64,000 nucleotides of DNA from Neobacillus sp. OS1-2 (GTDB lineage: Bacteria > Bacillota > Bacilli > Bacillales > Cytobacillaceae): assembly GCF_030915505.1 (NCBI RefSeq), contig NZ_CP133265.1, positions 868,001 to 932,000 on the forward strand. Direction: 5' to 3'. Positions within the stretch are counted from its first letter, which is position 1, and every line of letters begins with the position of its first letter. A program made the position numbers and the translations under genes. Below, piece after piece: positions 48,991-58,162 of this stretch. Under the pieces are notes generated by a model. The model was given only the letters and a program-made list of their open reading frames with translations. It was not told the origin of the DNA and ran no database searches.

Positions 48991-50484
48991 TTAATTCGAA
49001 AACCAGCCAACTGGTTCGACTTGCAAATTGATGTTAATCTGTTTAATTTCCTGGAATTCATCAAGGCCAAATGTTCCTAGGCTGCGGCCAATCCCGCTTT
49101 GTTTATAGCCACCCCATGGTGCTTCGTTATAAGTAGGATGATAGGAATTCACCCAAGTAATCCCAGCACGCAATTTTTTAACTACCCGAAGCCCTTTGGC
49201 ACCATCTTTTGTAAAAACAGCACCGGCTAACCCATAAACGGTCCCATTTGCTAGCTTCAGAGCTTCTGCCTCATCCTTAAACTTTTGGATGACGACAACC
49301 GGTCCAAAGATTTCCTCTTGGACAATTTTCATCTCTTGCTTCACATTAACGAAAACGGTTGGTTCAACAAAGTACCCCTTTTCCAACCCATCTCGAACCA
49401 TTCGGTTTCCACCACAGGCAAGCGTTGCGCCTTCCTGTTTTCCAAGTTCAATATAATGAAGGACTTTTTCCAAATGTTGTTCGCTGACCAGCGGCCCCAT
49501 CTCCGTTGAAGAATCTTGACCAGGCCCTACCTGAATTTTTTTCGCCCGTTCAACAAACCGTTCAACAAATTGATCGTAAATACTTTCTTCAACAAGAATT
49601 CTTGACCCGGCTGAACAAACTTGACCGGAACCGGCGTAGATTCCAAATAGTGCATAATCGACAGCCGTTTCAAAATCGGCATCAGCAAAAATAATATTCG
49701 GTGATTTGCCGCCTAATTCGAGAGAGACCTTTTTCATCGTTTCAGCAGCCGTTTTCATGATATGCTTACCTGTCTTCGTACCGCCGGTAAACGAAACCAT
49801 ATCGACCTCCGGATGGGAAGCGATTTCATTTCCGACCACAGGACCGGCACCCATCACCATATTGGCGACGCCTTTTGGCAATCCAACCTCTTCAAAAATT
49901 TCAAACAGCTTTTTCGGAGTAACCGGTGTTACTTCCGATGGTTTATACACAATCGTATTCCCTGCTGCAAGTGCCGGAGCGATTTTCCAAACACTCATTA
50001 ACAGCGGATAGTTCCAAGGAACAATTAACCCGCAAACTCCGACGGGCTCGCGAACAACCATGGCTTGCATGGGATCGGCAACATGGTAAGTCTGGCCATC
50101 AGGGGCCGTAATCAGTCCTGCATAATAGCGGAAGCATGCCGCTGCATCGGCCACATCAAAGCCGGCTTCCCTTAATGGCTTCCCATTATTCATCGTTTCA
50201 AGTTCAGTTAACTCGGTAGAATGTTCATCAATTTTGTCCGCAATTTTTAATAAATAGGACGCTCTTTCTTGAGCGGAAATACCAGACCAAACTCCTTCTT
50301 CAAACGCTTTACGTGCCGCAAAAATGGCTTCGCGGGCATCTGCGACCGTTCCTTCGGGGGCATAGGAAATCACTTCCCCATTTGCGGGATTTATCACTGG
50401 GCGTGTTTGTTGATTTTCAGCATCTTTCCACTCACCATCAATAAACATCTTTAGGTTTACCACACGGTTTTTAACTTCGACCAT
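48991..50484 (-). CDS. Betaine/aminobutyraldehyde-type aldehyde dehydrogenase
   Basis: A 497-residue NAD-dependent aldehyde dehydrogenase. It has VPWNYPLLMSVWKIAPALAAG, SFTGGTKTGKHIM, the Glu of LELGGKSPN, the Cys of GSGQVCSAGSRI, and C-terminal WGGYKQSGIGRSLG. By context it oxidises 4-aminobutanal from putrescine to GABA (PatD/PuuC function); sequence alone also allows betaine aldehyde. ATG 50484 follows AAAGGAGGAATAAAA; the frame extends nine codons upstream. A sigma-54 promoter lies 38 bp upstream of the start. Confidence 0.88.
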   Translation of the reverse strand: MVEVKNRVVNLKMFIDGEWKDAENQQTRPVINPANGEVISYAPEGTVADAREAIFAARKAFEEGVWSGISAQERASYLLKIADKIDEHSTELTELETMNNGKPLREAGFDVADAAACFRYYAGLITAPDGQTYHVADPMQAMVVREPVGVCGLIVPWNYPLLMSVWKIAPALAAGNTIVYKPSEVTPVTPKKLFEIFEEVGLPKGVANMVMGAGPVVGNEIASHPEVDMVSFTGGTKTGKHIMKTAAETMKKVSLELGGKSPNIIFADADFETAVDYALFGIYAGSGQVCSAGSRILVEESIYDQFVERFVERAKKIQVGPGQDSSTEMGPLVSEQHLEKVLHYIELGKQEGATLACGGNRMVRDGLEKGYFVEPTVFVNVKQEMKIVQEEIFGPVVVIQKFKDEAEALKLANGTVYGLAGAVFTKDGAKGLRVVKKLRAGITWVNSYHPTYNEAPWGGYKQSGIGRSLGTFGLDEFQEIKQININLQVEPVGWFSN

Positions 50485-50521
50485 TTTTATTCCTCCTTTG
50501 TTCACCCTCACTAATTAATAT

Positions 50522-50537
50522 TGCAAGAAGCGTGCCA
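50522..50537 (-). promoter_or_regulatory. Sigma-54 promoter of the putrescine/GABA operon
   Basis: Minus strand TGGCACGCTTCTTGCA matches the -24/-12 consensus TGGCACG-N4-TTGCA without a mismatch. It is correctly placed 38 bp upstream of the aldehyde dehydrogenase ATG. The nearest activator is the sigma-54 EBP encoded directly downstream of repeat C. Confidence 0.9.
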
Positions 50538-50588
50538 ACACTCAAAGCTAGCAATATAGCATCTTTTGAAAAAAAGCTATTCACTTTT

Positions 50589-50614
50589 GCATAACCTTAT
50601 TTCCTATTGCATAA
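50589..50614 (-). promoter_or_regulatory. Candidate activator site: paired GCATAA
   Basis: GCATAA occurs at 50589..50594 and 50609..50614 (20 bp start to start), 52-77 bp upstream of the -24 element. A similar pair (56739..56744 and 56758..56763, 19 bp apart) lies upstream of the sigma-54 promoter of a permease gene. Possibly the binding half-sites of the sigma-54 activator; based on pattern only. Confidence 0.35.
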
Positions 50615-50786
50615 GAAAAGCGCAAGCGCCCTGGTCAGCGACGTATGACCTGGAGCGCTCCAACTGAGATAAAGGAAACACGAAGAGCCGAAGGCGATTC
50701 GATGTTGACTTATCGTAGGGCGGAGAGCGAAGGACACTAGTCGCTAGGGCGCTGGAGCTGGACAATTCTCAAAGTCGAAATTTATA
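50612..50786 (+). repeat. Dispersed ~150-bp repeat, copy C
   Basis: AGAAAAGCGCAAGCGCCCTG to AGGGCGCTGGAGCTGGACAA, then TTCTCAAAGTCGAAATTTAT, which extends its similarity to copy B. It contains CTGAGATAAAGGAAACACGA and GATGTTGACTTATCGTAGGG as in copies A and B. It lies between the sigma-54 EBP gene and the upstream region of the putrescine operon. Confidence 0.88.
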
Positions 50787-50800
50787 CTTCTTTATCTCTT

Positions 50801-50840
50801 TAAAAAAATGATCCAGATAAAAATCTGAATCGTTTTTTTA
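50801..50840 (-). terminator. Terminator of the sigma-54 activator gene
   Basis: CGATTCAGAT / ATCTGGATCA (minus strand) around an AAAA-type loop, followed by TTTTTTTA. It overlaps the stop codon of the gene. Confidence 0.75.
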
Positions 50841-52964
50841 AAAAGTAGTTAAGTTTTCTAGTTTAATATTTTTCTCGGTCAATATTTTTTGATATTTCCG
50901 GCTGACGGAGGACTGACTTATTCCAAGTGCTTTTGCCGCCTTTGTGGTTGTCTTATATTGGTTCATTGCCATGATGATGAGCTGCTCTTCGACATGATCA
51001 ATGGCATCCTGAAGTGGAATCACGCGGGTAATCACAGGTTTCATTTTTTTATGTTCATAGCCTAATGATAAAAATTGGCTGACGAACTCGGCATCGATTG
51101 CCTGATGGTCAGCGGTTACGACCAATCTTTCAATAATATTTTGCAGTTCCCGTACGTTACCCGGCCATGGATAAAACTCAAGCACATTAATGGCATCCGG
51201 TGTTAGATGATAATTACGGTCGTATCTTTCATTCAACTGCTGAAGGAAATGGAAAGCCAAGAGTGAAATGTCCTCCGTCCGCTCCCTTAATGCCGGAATA
51301 TGAATGGGAATGACGTTCAACCGATAATATAAATCCTCACGAAATTTCCCTTCCTCCACCATTTTCGCTAGATTTTTATTTGTGGCTGCAATGATTTGCA
51401 CATTTACCTTCATCGACGTTGTACTACCAACAGGGATGAACTCCTGTTCCTGCAGGACGCGCAGTAATTTTACTTGCAAGTGGACAGGCATTTCGCCGAT
51501 TTCATCAAGAAACAGAATACCTCCATCGGCCTGCTTGAAATAACCGTCTTTACCATTTTTATCAGCACCTGTAAAAGCGCCCTTCGCATAGCCAAACAGT
51601 TCACTTTCAAGCAGATTCTCCGGAATAGCACCGCAGTTTAATTTCAAAAATGGATTTTGTGAACGTTTCCCTAATTGGTGAATCGCTTGGGCAATTACCT
51701 CTTTTCCGACCCCAGATTCCCCGTGGAGCAGGACAGTCGATGAAAAGTCAGCAATTTTCTTTACTTGGTTCATGATCTTTTCCATTTTGGGACTGCAATA
51801 AATTAATTTTTTCAAAAAGCGATCTTTACTTTTAAAATCATCTAATTCTTTCCGATATTGTTCCGATATTTTCCGCATTTCCTGTAGTTCGCTTTTCAGC
51901 CTTGTGGTTTCGGTAATATCGCGAGAGGCAATAATAATCCGGTCAAGTTCATTGTTTTCATTAAAAACAGGATTACCGACAGCGAGAATTTTTCTGCCGT
52001 TATGCGTTTCTTGGACAACGGAAACTTTTTTCTTTTTCTCGATGACGAGCCTTGTAACAGAGGGAGTGAAGAGACCGCGGTCTTCCAATTCAAGAATGTT
52101 TTTTCCAATTAGCTCTTTTAAATCCACATTCCAAAAATCTTGAATGATGTTTTCGCTGAATCTGATCAATTCCCCTTTGGCATTCACCACGAGAATCTCA
52201 TCATATATGCTTGAAAGAATGGCGTTTAAATCTTTATTCAAATCTTTAATATATTCAATTTCCATTGCCATTTCCTCAACCATCGGCAAATCTTGAACAA
52301 CGATGATAATCCCGTCCACCTCGTTATCGTAGTTCAAGATCGGACTATAATCGACGAGAACGCCCATTTCATTGGTGATTTCAAGATGGTTGAGCAGCGT
52401 CTTTCCAGTTGCAAATACCTTGTTAATATGAGAGCTGCTAAAAATATTTTCAGCCGGTAGGTTCAACACCTTCTCCGCTTTCGATTTAATCATTTTTAAA
52501 CCGGCCTCATTGCAGTTAATGATGCGTTTTTCTTTATCTAAAATAAAAATCCCCATCGGAATGGAAGTCAGCATAATCTTAAGCAAGTCGACGCTTTTAT
52601 TCTCCTGTTTAAATAGTTCTGCCAACACATCTTCTCTTCGAATGTAACCCGAAGGATTACCATCATCCCCCTTAATAAGCGCAAAGGGTTCACCGATAAT
52701 TTGAAACAAGACGGGCAAGGAAATATGTCCGCTTAAATGACAGATACTTTCAAGCGGTTTGGCATGTTCAAGCAGGAGTTCTACCGATAAGGCCTCTTTT
52801 TCTAGTTTCCCTATGACTACATATGCATATAAGAGATTTTCTTTTTTTAAAAATAAAAAGGGTTCTTTAAGGTTACTTAAGGTTGCTTGAAATCGTTCAT
52901 TACTTTCCTCAATTGCCACTGAAATAATCGGCTTCACTTTTTCTTTTGCCACGGAAAACATCAT
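50838..52964 (-). CDS. Sigma-54-dependent transcriptional activator (CBS-like/PAS-AAA-Fis)
   Basis: A 708-residue enhancer-binding protein. Residues about 1-130 resemble a CBS-type sensory region, followed by two PAS-like domains (about 135-245 and 250-370) and a short coiled segment. The AAA+ domain has Walker A GESGVGKE, the sigma-54 contact loop GAFTGA and Walker B GGILFLDEIGEMP. A C-terminal Fis-type HTH (TTKAAKALGISQSSVSRKYQ) follows. It lies between the putrescine/GABA operon and the glutamate dehydrogenase operon, each behind a sigma-54 promoter, so it is their likely activator. Effector unknown (a polyamine or amino acid is plausible). Confidence 0.92.
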   Translation of the reverse strand: MMFSVAKEKVKPIISVAIEESNERFQATLSNLKEPFLFLKKENLLYAYVVIGKLEKEALSVELLLEHAKPLESICHLSGHISLPVLFQIIGEPFALIKGDDGNPSGYIRREDVLAELFKQENKSVDLLKIMLTSIPMGIFILDKEKRIINCNEAGLKMIKSKAEKVLNLPAENIFSSSHINKVFATGKTLLNHLEITNEMGVLVDYSPILNYDNEVDGIIIVVQDLPMVEEMAMEIEYIKDLNKDLNAILSSIYDEILVVNAKGELIRFSENIIQDFWNVDLKELIGKNILELEDRGLFTPSVTRLVIEKKKKVSVVQETHNGRKILAVGNPVFNENNELDRIIIASRDITETTRLKSELQEMRKISEQYRKELDDFKSKDRFLKKLIYCSPKMEKIMNQVKKIADFSSTVLLHGESGVGKEVIAQAIHQLGKRSQNPFLKLNCGAIPENLLESELFGYAKGAFTGADKNGKDGYFKQADGGILFLDEIGEMPVHLQVKLLRVLQEQEFIPVGSTTSMKVNVQIIAATNKNLAKMVEEGKFREDLYYRLNVIPIHIPALRERTEDISLLAFHFLQQLNERYDRNYHLTPDAINVLEFYPWPGNVRELQNIIERLVVTADHQAIDAEFVSQFLSLGYEHKKMKPVITRVIPLQDAIDHVEEQLIIMAMNQYKTTTKAAKALGISQSSVSRKYQKILTEKNIKLENLTTF

Positions 52965-53033
52965 ACCTTCCCCCTTACAACCTGGTCACTCTAATACTAC
53001 CACTTCGTTCAGAATTTTTAAAATAGTATTCCG

Positions 53034-53070
53034 CAAAAAGAAGATGTGAGGAGTGGCCCCCACATCTTAA
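53034..53070 (-). terminator. Terminator of the glutamate dehydrogenase operon
   Basis: AAGATGTG / CACATCTT stem overlapping the last stop codon, followed on the minus strand by CTTTTTG. Confidence 0.75.
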
Positions 53071-53315
53071 TCACTTCCGGTGACAAATAAATCTTCCTTA
53101 ATATAGGCCAGGACCATTCCGGGAATAACATCATCACCCTCCTGAACTTCTAGTGATTCAACCTCCCCGCTAACATTTGTTTGAATTTGTTCCAGTTTGC
53201 CGTCCAGCGTTTTGATGGCAAATAATGACTCCCATTCATAAAATCTGGATTCACTCTTAACAGAGATCCTCTCAACCTGCCCGTAACACGGGCTAAGCAC
53301 TACACCGAAATACAT
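53067..53315 (-). CDS. Small biotin/lipoyl-attachment-like domain protein
   Basis: An 82-residue protein with the fold pattern of biotinyl/lipoyl domains: FAIKTLDGKLEQI in place of EAMKM, then NVSGEVESLEVQEGDDVIPGMVLAYI. A Lys is present at the position of the modified residue (AIK), but the flanking MKM is not conserved, so modification is uncertain. ATG 53315 has AAAAGGGGTG upstream. Third gene behind glutamate dehydrogenase; function unknown, possibly a carrier or a binding adaptor. Confidence 0.7.
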   Translation of the reverse strand: MYFGVVLSPCYGQVERISVKSESRFYEWESLFAIKTLDGKLEQIQTNVSGEVESLEVQEGDDVIPGMVLAYIKEDLFVTGSD

Positions 53316-53329
53316 CGTGATCACCCCTT

Positions 53330-53620
53330 TTAATATTGCTCCTGAAACGGACGAGTCTGTAAAACGGAGCGAAAAAACTCTTGAAATTCCGGGATATCCT
53401 CTATTTCAATTCCTAATCGTTCCGCCCAATGATCATCTGCATCGGTATCCTCTTGGCAAAGTAACACCATTTTCCCAGACTGTATCGATGTCACCATCGC
53501 TTTTCCGAAAAAATGATTGGAGTAGCCAATCGTTAAATCATAACGGTGGTTATTCGAAATAAGGCAGAAATAATGCAAGAGCTGATTTTCCTTTTCTTCC
53601 GTCAAGATTTCAAGCTTCAT
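53330..53620 (-). CDS. DUF3055-like hypothetical protein
   Basis: A 96-residue cytosolic protein. The segment HRYDLTIGYSNHFFGKAMVTSIQSGKMVLL, split by me into RYDLTIGYSN and FFGKAMVTSIQSGK, resembles DUF3055 (SAV0927-like) proteins of Firmicutes. These have YDFGIVYTNMFFGKPLV in this place. No catalytic residues can be pointed out. It lies 21 bp after the glutamate dehydrogenase gene, with AAGGAGGAACTAGGA as ribosome site. Confidence 0.6.
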   Translation of the reverse strand: MKLEILTEEKENQLLHYFCLISNNHRYDLTIGYSNHFFGKAMVTSIQSGKMVLLCQEDTDADDHWAERLGIEIEDIPEFQEFFRSVLQTRPFQEQY

Positions 53621-53641
53621 TCCTAGTTCCTCCTTAAAATT

Positions 53642-54925
53642 TTAATATCTTAACCATCCTCGCAGCCTCGAAGCTTCAGCTAACTTTTGAATGCCTTCGA
53701 TATAAGCGGCAATTTTCATATTGACCCCAAACTTCTTCGCCGTGTTATGGACAGTTAAAAAGCTGGTAGTCATTTTTTCCTTAAGCCGTTCATCCACTAC
53801 TTCTTCCGTCCAGTAATAGCCTTGGTTGTTCTGGCACCATTCAAAATAGGAGACAATCACGCCGCCGGAGTTGGCAAGGATATCTGGGACAACAAGAATT
53901 TCACGTTCATCAAGAATGTTTAACGCATCCTTTGTTGTTGGCCCGTTAGCCGCTTCAATAACAATCTGGCAGGAAAGCCGGCTGGCATTCTGTTTATTGA
54001 TAACGCCTGAGATCGCTGCTGGAATAAGGACATCACATTCTTTTTCCAATAATTCTTGGTTGCTAATGGAGCTTTTAAAACGATTCGATACAATGCCAAA
54101 GGAGTCCCTGCTTTCCAAAAGGTGGGGAATATCTAGGCCGTTTTCATCGTATAAACCGCCAAGCACATCACTAATTCCAATCACTTTTGCCCCTAAATCA
54201 TACAAATACTCGGCCAAATAACTACCGACATTGCCAAAACCTTGAACGATGATGCGGGCGTCCTTTAGCTCCATTTTCTTCATTTCACATACCATTTGCA
54301 GTGTATAAAGGACGCCTTTTGATGTAGCCGTTTCCCTGCCCTTCGACCCGCCAAGTGCAATGGGTTTTCCTGTGATGAAACCCGGTGAATCAAATTCACG
54401 GATATGGTCATATTCATCAAGCATCCAGGCCATAATTTGCGAGTTTGTATACATATCGGGCGCCGGGATATCCTTTGTCGGGCCGACAAGCTGACTTACC
54501 GCTCTCACATAACCTCTGCTTAACCGTTCTAATTCATCTAAGCTCATATTTCGGGGGTCACAGACAATACCGCCTTTTGCACCGCCATAAGGAAGATCGG
54601 TAATCCCGCACTTTAGGCTCATCCAGCCCGCCAATGCCTTTACCTCTTCAGCTGTGACATCCGGATGGAAGCGAATTCCGCCTTTTGTCGGCCCTGAGGC
54701 ATCGTTATGCTGGGCACGGTAACCTTGAAAAATCTGCGTTTTTCCATTATCCATCCTTATTGGGATACTTACCTCTAAAAACCTCATTGGCTTTTTCAAA
54801 AAGTCATACACCTGCGGGGGATAGTTTAGAATGGTTACAGCTTCCTTCAGCGTCTCCTGAAACTCAACAAGCGAATTATCCTTTTCCTTTTCTTTCGTAT
54901 TCACGTTTAGCGATTCAACGGCCAT
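53642..54925 (-). CDS. Glu/Leu/Phe/Val dehydrogenase family: glutamate dehydrogenase
   Basis: A 427-residue dehydrogenase of RocG/GudB type. Substrate and catalytic Lys region is WMSLKCGITDLPYGGAKGG, the catalytic Asp is in PAPDMYTN, and the NAD motif is VQGFGNVGSYLAEYL. Converts glutamate to 2-oxoglutarate and ammonia. ATG 54925 has GAGGTGTTAAGA upstream and matches the family length; the frame is open 18 codons further. It is preceded by a consensus sigma-54 promoter, as is known for rocG in B. subtilis. It would dispose of the glutamate made by the two aminotransferases. Confidence 0.93.
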   Translation of the reverse strand: MAVESLNVNTKEKEKDNSLVEFQETLKEAVTILNYPPQVYDFLKKPMRFLEVSIPIRMDNGKTQIFQGYRAQHNDASGPTKGGIRFHPDVTAEEVKALAGWMSLKCGITDLPYGGAKGGIVCDPRNMSLDELERLSRGYVRAVSQLVGPTKDIPAPDMYTNSQIMAWMLDEYDHIREFDSPGFITGKPIALGGSKGRETATSKGVLYTLQMVCEMKKMELKDARIIVQGFGNVGSYLAEYLYDLGAKVIGISDVLGGLYDENGLDIPHLLESRDSFGIVSNRFKSSISNQELLEKECDVLIPAAISGVINKQNASRLSCQIVIEAANGPTTKDALNILDEREILVVPDILANSGGVIVSYFEWCQNNQGYYWTEEVVDERLKEKMTTSFLTVHNTAKKFGVNMKIAAYIEGIQKLAEASRLRGWLRY

Positions 54926-54962
54926 TCTTAACACCTCATTTTGTATTGTTATTATTGGTAGT

Positions 54963-54978
54963 AGCAATTTCCGTGCCA
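54963..54978 (-). promoter_or_regulatory. Sigma-54 promoter of the glutamate dehydrogenase operon
   Basis: Minus strand TGGCACGGAAATTGCT: TGGCACG-N4-TTGCT, a near-perfect -24/-12 element 38 bp upstream of the chosen ATG. Confidence 0.88.
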
Positions 54979-55009
54979 ACTGTTGAAATACTGATGGAGG
55001 CAGGTTTTT

Positions 55010-55099
55010 ATGATGGAATTTATTAATAATGAATATCAGCGTTATGAAAAAATGATTGAACTATTCATTTCTGCATACAAACGATTTATTCCTGATTAA
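55010..55099 (+). CDS. Possible 29-residue peptide
   Basis: ATG 55010 behind GATGGAGGCAGG opens a 29-codon frame (MMEFINNEYQRYEKMIEL followed by FISAYKRFIPD) ending in TAA. The amphipathic aromatic/charged composition looks protein-like and the ribosome site is good. It starts within the upstream region of the divergent glutamate dehydrogenase promoter. No family recognised; it could be fortuitous. Confidence 0.4.
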   Translation: MMEFINNEYQRYEKMIELFISAYKRFIPD

Positions 55100-55105
55100 G
55101 TCATA

Positions 55106-55133
55106 CAAAAAGCCAGGCGAGTAGCCTGGCTCA
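55106..55133 (-). terminator. Terminator of the 55149..56501 permease gene
   Basis: Perfect stem AGCCAGGC / GCCTGGCT with a 5-nt loop. On the minus strand it is followed by TTTTTGTATG. It can also terminate plus-strand transcription from the small frame at 55010. Confidence 0.85.
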
Positions 55134-55148
55134 GGTAACTTTCTCTAT

Positions 55149-56501
55149 CTATAGTGAAGAAGTTCTCTCCGCGTCATCAATATTTAAATCGGCAATTTTA
55201 ATTGTAAAGAATCTTGTTTGGAAAATCATATAAACGACACCAATGACAATCCACACGATCCCCCCGATAAGAGCATCTGCTTGGAGGTTATACCACAAGA
55301 TTCCTGTTAAGCCAGCACCAAGAATTGGCATTACAAGGTAGGAGAATATATCCTTTCCTGTTTTGTAGCTTTTTAAGCGAAAAACGAAATGAGCGATGAC
55401 GGATAGGTTAACAAATGTAAACGCAATTAGAGCGCCAAAATTAATAAACGATGAAATTAGCTCAAGGCTTGGTGCGATAGCAAGGAGGGATACTACCCCA
55501 ACAAGGACGACGTTAAAAACCGGTGTCCGAAATTTGGGGTGGACATAACCGAAAGTCTTCTTCGGAAGGACACCGTTCCGGCCCATCACGTACAAAAGCC
55601 GTGACACACTTGCATGGGAAGCAAGTCCCGAGGCCACTGTTGCGGCAAACGCACCAGATAGGAAAATCAGTTTAAAGAGGGTACCGCCGACAAACATGCC
55701 AATTTCCGGTAACGTATCATCGGTTACCTTAAAGCCCGAAATATCCGGAAATAAGGCTTGGGCAAAATAGCTGCAAACGAAGAAGATCGCGCCGCCAATA
55801 AAGACTGTCAACATAATCGCCTTTGGCATTATTTTACTATCAATGGCTTCCTCCGCATACATCGTGACAGCATCAAAACCAATAAATGAGAAACAAACCA
55901 CTGTTGCCCCTGTTAAAATGGCGCCAAGATGTACGTTGGAATGGAAAATCGGTTCTGTTGTAAAAATCGTTCCTTGGCCCATCCCTTTAGAAAGCTGGAG
56001 GAAGGCAAGAACAATAAAAGCCGCAATTAAGACCACTTCAAAAATAACAAGCAGTGAATTTAAACTGGAGGTTTTCCCCATACTCCAGGCATTAATAGCC
56101 GTGACGACGGCGACATAACCGACGACCCAAATCCATGCCGGAACAGCAGGAAATACCGATACCATATAAATACGAATAATTAGAGCGTTTACCATCGGAA
56201 GTAAAATGTAATCCAGCAGCGCCGCCCAGCCGACAAGGAAGCCTAGGTGCGGGCTCATCGTTTCCCTTGTATAGGTGTAGGCAGATCCTGCGCTCGGAAA
56301 TACCTGTACCATTTTTCCATAACTAATCGCCGTGAACAACATCACGACTAATGCCGCCAGATACGCTAGCGGAACGACACCATTTGTTTCTTTAGACACG
56401 ATCCCAAATGTATCAAACACAATCGTTGGTGTCATATACCCTAAACCCAGCATAACAATTGCCCAGAGTCCAAGTGAACGCTTAAGAGTAGTATTCTCCA
56501 A
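55149..56501 (-). CDS. APC-superfamily amino acid/putrescine permease (PuuP-like)
   Basis: About 450 residues with 12 predicted helices. The APC motifs include [56 protein letters not shown] and [20 protein letters not shown]. Strongly paralogous to the permease at 56816..58162. I prefer TTG 56501, which aligns with the start of the paralogue (ENTTLKRSL versus [10 protein letters not shown]) and follows AAAGGAGAG; the frame is open to GTG 56525. Its context suggests uptake of putrescine or a related amine. A weaker sigma-54 promoter lies at 56647..56662. Confidence 0.88.
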   Translation of the reverse strand: MENTTLKRSLGLWAIVMLGLGYMTPTIVFDTFGIVSKETNGVVPLAYLAALVVMLFTAISYGKMVQVFPSAGSAYTYTRETMSPHLGFLVGWAALLDYILLPMVNALIIRIYMVSVFPAVPAWIWVVGYVAVVTAINAWSMGKTSSLNSLLVIFEVVLIAAFIVLAFLQLSKGMGQGTIFTTEPIFHSNVHLGAILTGATVVCFSFIGFDAVTMYAEEAIDSKIMPKAIMLTVFIGGAIFFVCSYFAQALFPDISGFKVTDDTLPEIGMFVGGTLFKLIFLSGAFAATVASGLASHASVSRLLYVMGRNGVLPKKTFGYVHPKFRTPVFNVVLVGVVSLLAIAPSLELISSFINFGALIAFTFVNLSVIAHFVFRLKSYKTGKDIFSYLVMPILGAGLTGILWYNLQADALIGGIVWIVIGVVYMIFQTRFFTIKIADLNIDDAERTSSL

Positions 56502-56646
56502 TTTACTCAACTCTCCTTTAGTCACTATTTTCGTTTATCAGCTCCAATTGAAAGCACTTACATTTCATTGATTATTTATGAATGCTTCTATTTTTACAGG
56601 AATTCCCCCTCTTATCTTAAAATAAAATCCAACTATTTTAAATAGT

Positions 56647-56662
56647 TGCAATTTTCATACCA
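56647..56662 (-). promoter_or_regulatory. Probable sigma-54 promoter of the permease gene
   Basis: Minus strand TGGTATGAAAATTGCA keeps the GG-N10-GC core and TTGCA, with one deviation in the -24 block (T for C). About 145 bp upstream of the start codon, with a GCATAA pair 77-101 bp further upstream. Confidence 0.6.
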
Positions 56663-56772
56663 ATTTATATTTATTTCCGCGAAGTCTGTTATCACTACTT
56701 CTAGTCAACCTTTTCAGAAGTTACCTTTATGAAAATATGCATAAGCTAACCAGAATTGCATAAACTCTCGTT

Positions 56773-56808
56773 ACAAAAAAAGCAGCGGAATTTGATTCCC
56801 CTACTTTT
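56773..56808 (-). terminator. Terminator of the 56816..58162 permease gene
   Basis: AGTAGGGGAAT / ATTCCGCTGCT (9 of 11 pairs, 3-nt loop) on the minus strand, followed by TTTTTTTG. Confidence 0.7.
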
Positions 56809-56815
56809 TCAAAAA

Positions 56816-58162
56816 CTATATTTGTGCTTCCTCCGCTTTAAACTGCGGCGGTGCTGCCCGGAATGCTTTAGTGAGGTAGAGCAAATAGGCAAAACCGATT
56901 CCAAACCATGTGAGTCCCATCATCAAGGAGCTAGTCTCGAGATTAATCCAAAGGATCCCAACCGTCCCTGCCCCAATCAGCGGCATGACGACATAATTGA
57001 AAAATCCCTTTGGAGTACGGTGCATTTTGTGACGAATGGCAAAATGACTGATGACGGACAAATTAACAAACGTAAAGGCCATTAATGCCCCAAAATTAAT
57101 TAAGGAAGTGGCTGTCACTAAGTCAAAAAACCATGCGGATAAGGAGATCACGCCAACAATGGCTACATTGATAGCAGGGGTTCTCCATTTTGGATGGACA
57201 TAACCGAACCATTTTTCCGGGAATACTTTGTCACGCCCCATTACATACAAGAGCCGCGATACACTTGCGTGGGAAGCAAGTCCAGAGGCAAGCGTGTTCA
57301 CAAAGGTTGTACATAAGAAAATCGATTGAAACAGCTTGCCGCCGACATAAAGGGCAATTTCTGGCAGTGCTGCATCTGGTTCTTTAAACCTTGAAATATC
57401 AGGGAAAAATAGCTGAATAAAAAAGGATGTGCCGATAAAAATAATTCCGCCCCATAACGCTGTTAGCATAATCGCTTTCGGAATTGTTTTTTCCGGATTC
57501 GGTGTTTCTTCTGAAAGGGTCGTAACCGCATCAAAGCCAAGGAACGAAAAGCAAAGAATCGTTGCACCCGTAATGAGGATCGGGATGTTCATACCTTCAA
57601 TAAAAAACGGCTGTAAACTAAAAACAGTACCTGTCCCTTCACCTGCGTGCAGTCCTTTAATCACAAGGATGATAAAGACAATCATGATGAGAACTTGAAC
57701 TAATACGAAGAAAGTATTGAAATTTGCCAGGATATTTACACTTCTTAAGTTTAAAAAGGTAACAATTCCGACAAATACCAGTACCCAGATAAAATCCGGA
57801 ACAGACGGAAACAAGGCGTGTAAATATAATTTTGTTAATAACGCATTTACCATTGGTAAAAATAAATAATCCAGTAATGACGACCAGCCAACTAGAAAAC
57901 CCAGGTGCCCGTTGATGGCTTTTTGTGTATACGTATAAGCTGACCCTGCCTGCGGAAACACCTTTACGAGTTTCCCATAGCTCGCAGCCGTAAAGAGCAT
58001 CCCAATCAATGCAATGATATAAGCCGTTGGTACATGGCCTTTCGTTACTCCTGAAACAATTCCAAAGGTATCAAACACCACCATTGGAGTCATATAGGCT
58101 AACCCCATGATGACGACTTGCCATAACTTTAACGACCTTTTCAGCTTTACACCATTCTCCAC
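56816..58162 (-). CDS. APC-superfamily amino acid/putrescine permease (PuuP-like), second copy
   Basis: A 448-residue permease with 12 helices. It shows [54 protein letters not shown] and [23 protein letters not shown] start at 58162 with GGGAGGAATGATAA. It is divergent from the agmatinase gene, and both face outward from a shared intergenic region carrying two sigma-54 promoters. It therefore probably imports agmatine, putrescine or a related amine. Confidence 0.88.
   Translation of the reverse strand: MENGVKLKRSLKLWQVVIMGLAYMTPMVVFDTFGIVSGVTKGHVPTAYIIALIGMLFTAASYGKLVKVFPQAGSAYTYTQKAINGHLGFLVGWSSLLDYLFLPMVNALLTKLYLHALFPSVPDFIWVLVFVGIVTFLNLRSVNILANFNTFFVLVQVLIMIVFIILVIKGLHAGEGTGTVFSLQPFFIEGMNIPILITGATILCFSFLGFDAVTTLSEETPNPEKTIPKAIMLTALWGGIIFIGTSFFIQLFFPDISRFKEPDAALPEIALYVGGKLFQSIFLCTTFVNTLASGLASHASVSRLLYVMGRDKVFPEKWFGYVHPKWRTPAINVAIVGVISLSAWFFDLVTATSLINFGALMAFTFVNLSVISHFAIRHKMHRTPKGFFNYVVMPLIGAGTVGILWINLETSSLMMGLTWFGIGFAYLLYLTKAFRAAPPQFKAEEAQI

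Noticed and set aside
56526..56815. Perfect sigma-54 promoter expected for the 55149 permease gene
   Set aside because: Only one element with a -24 deviation (56647..56662) was found; TGGTTAG-CTT-ATGCA at about 56737..56751 has the wrong GG-to-GC spacing and was discarded.
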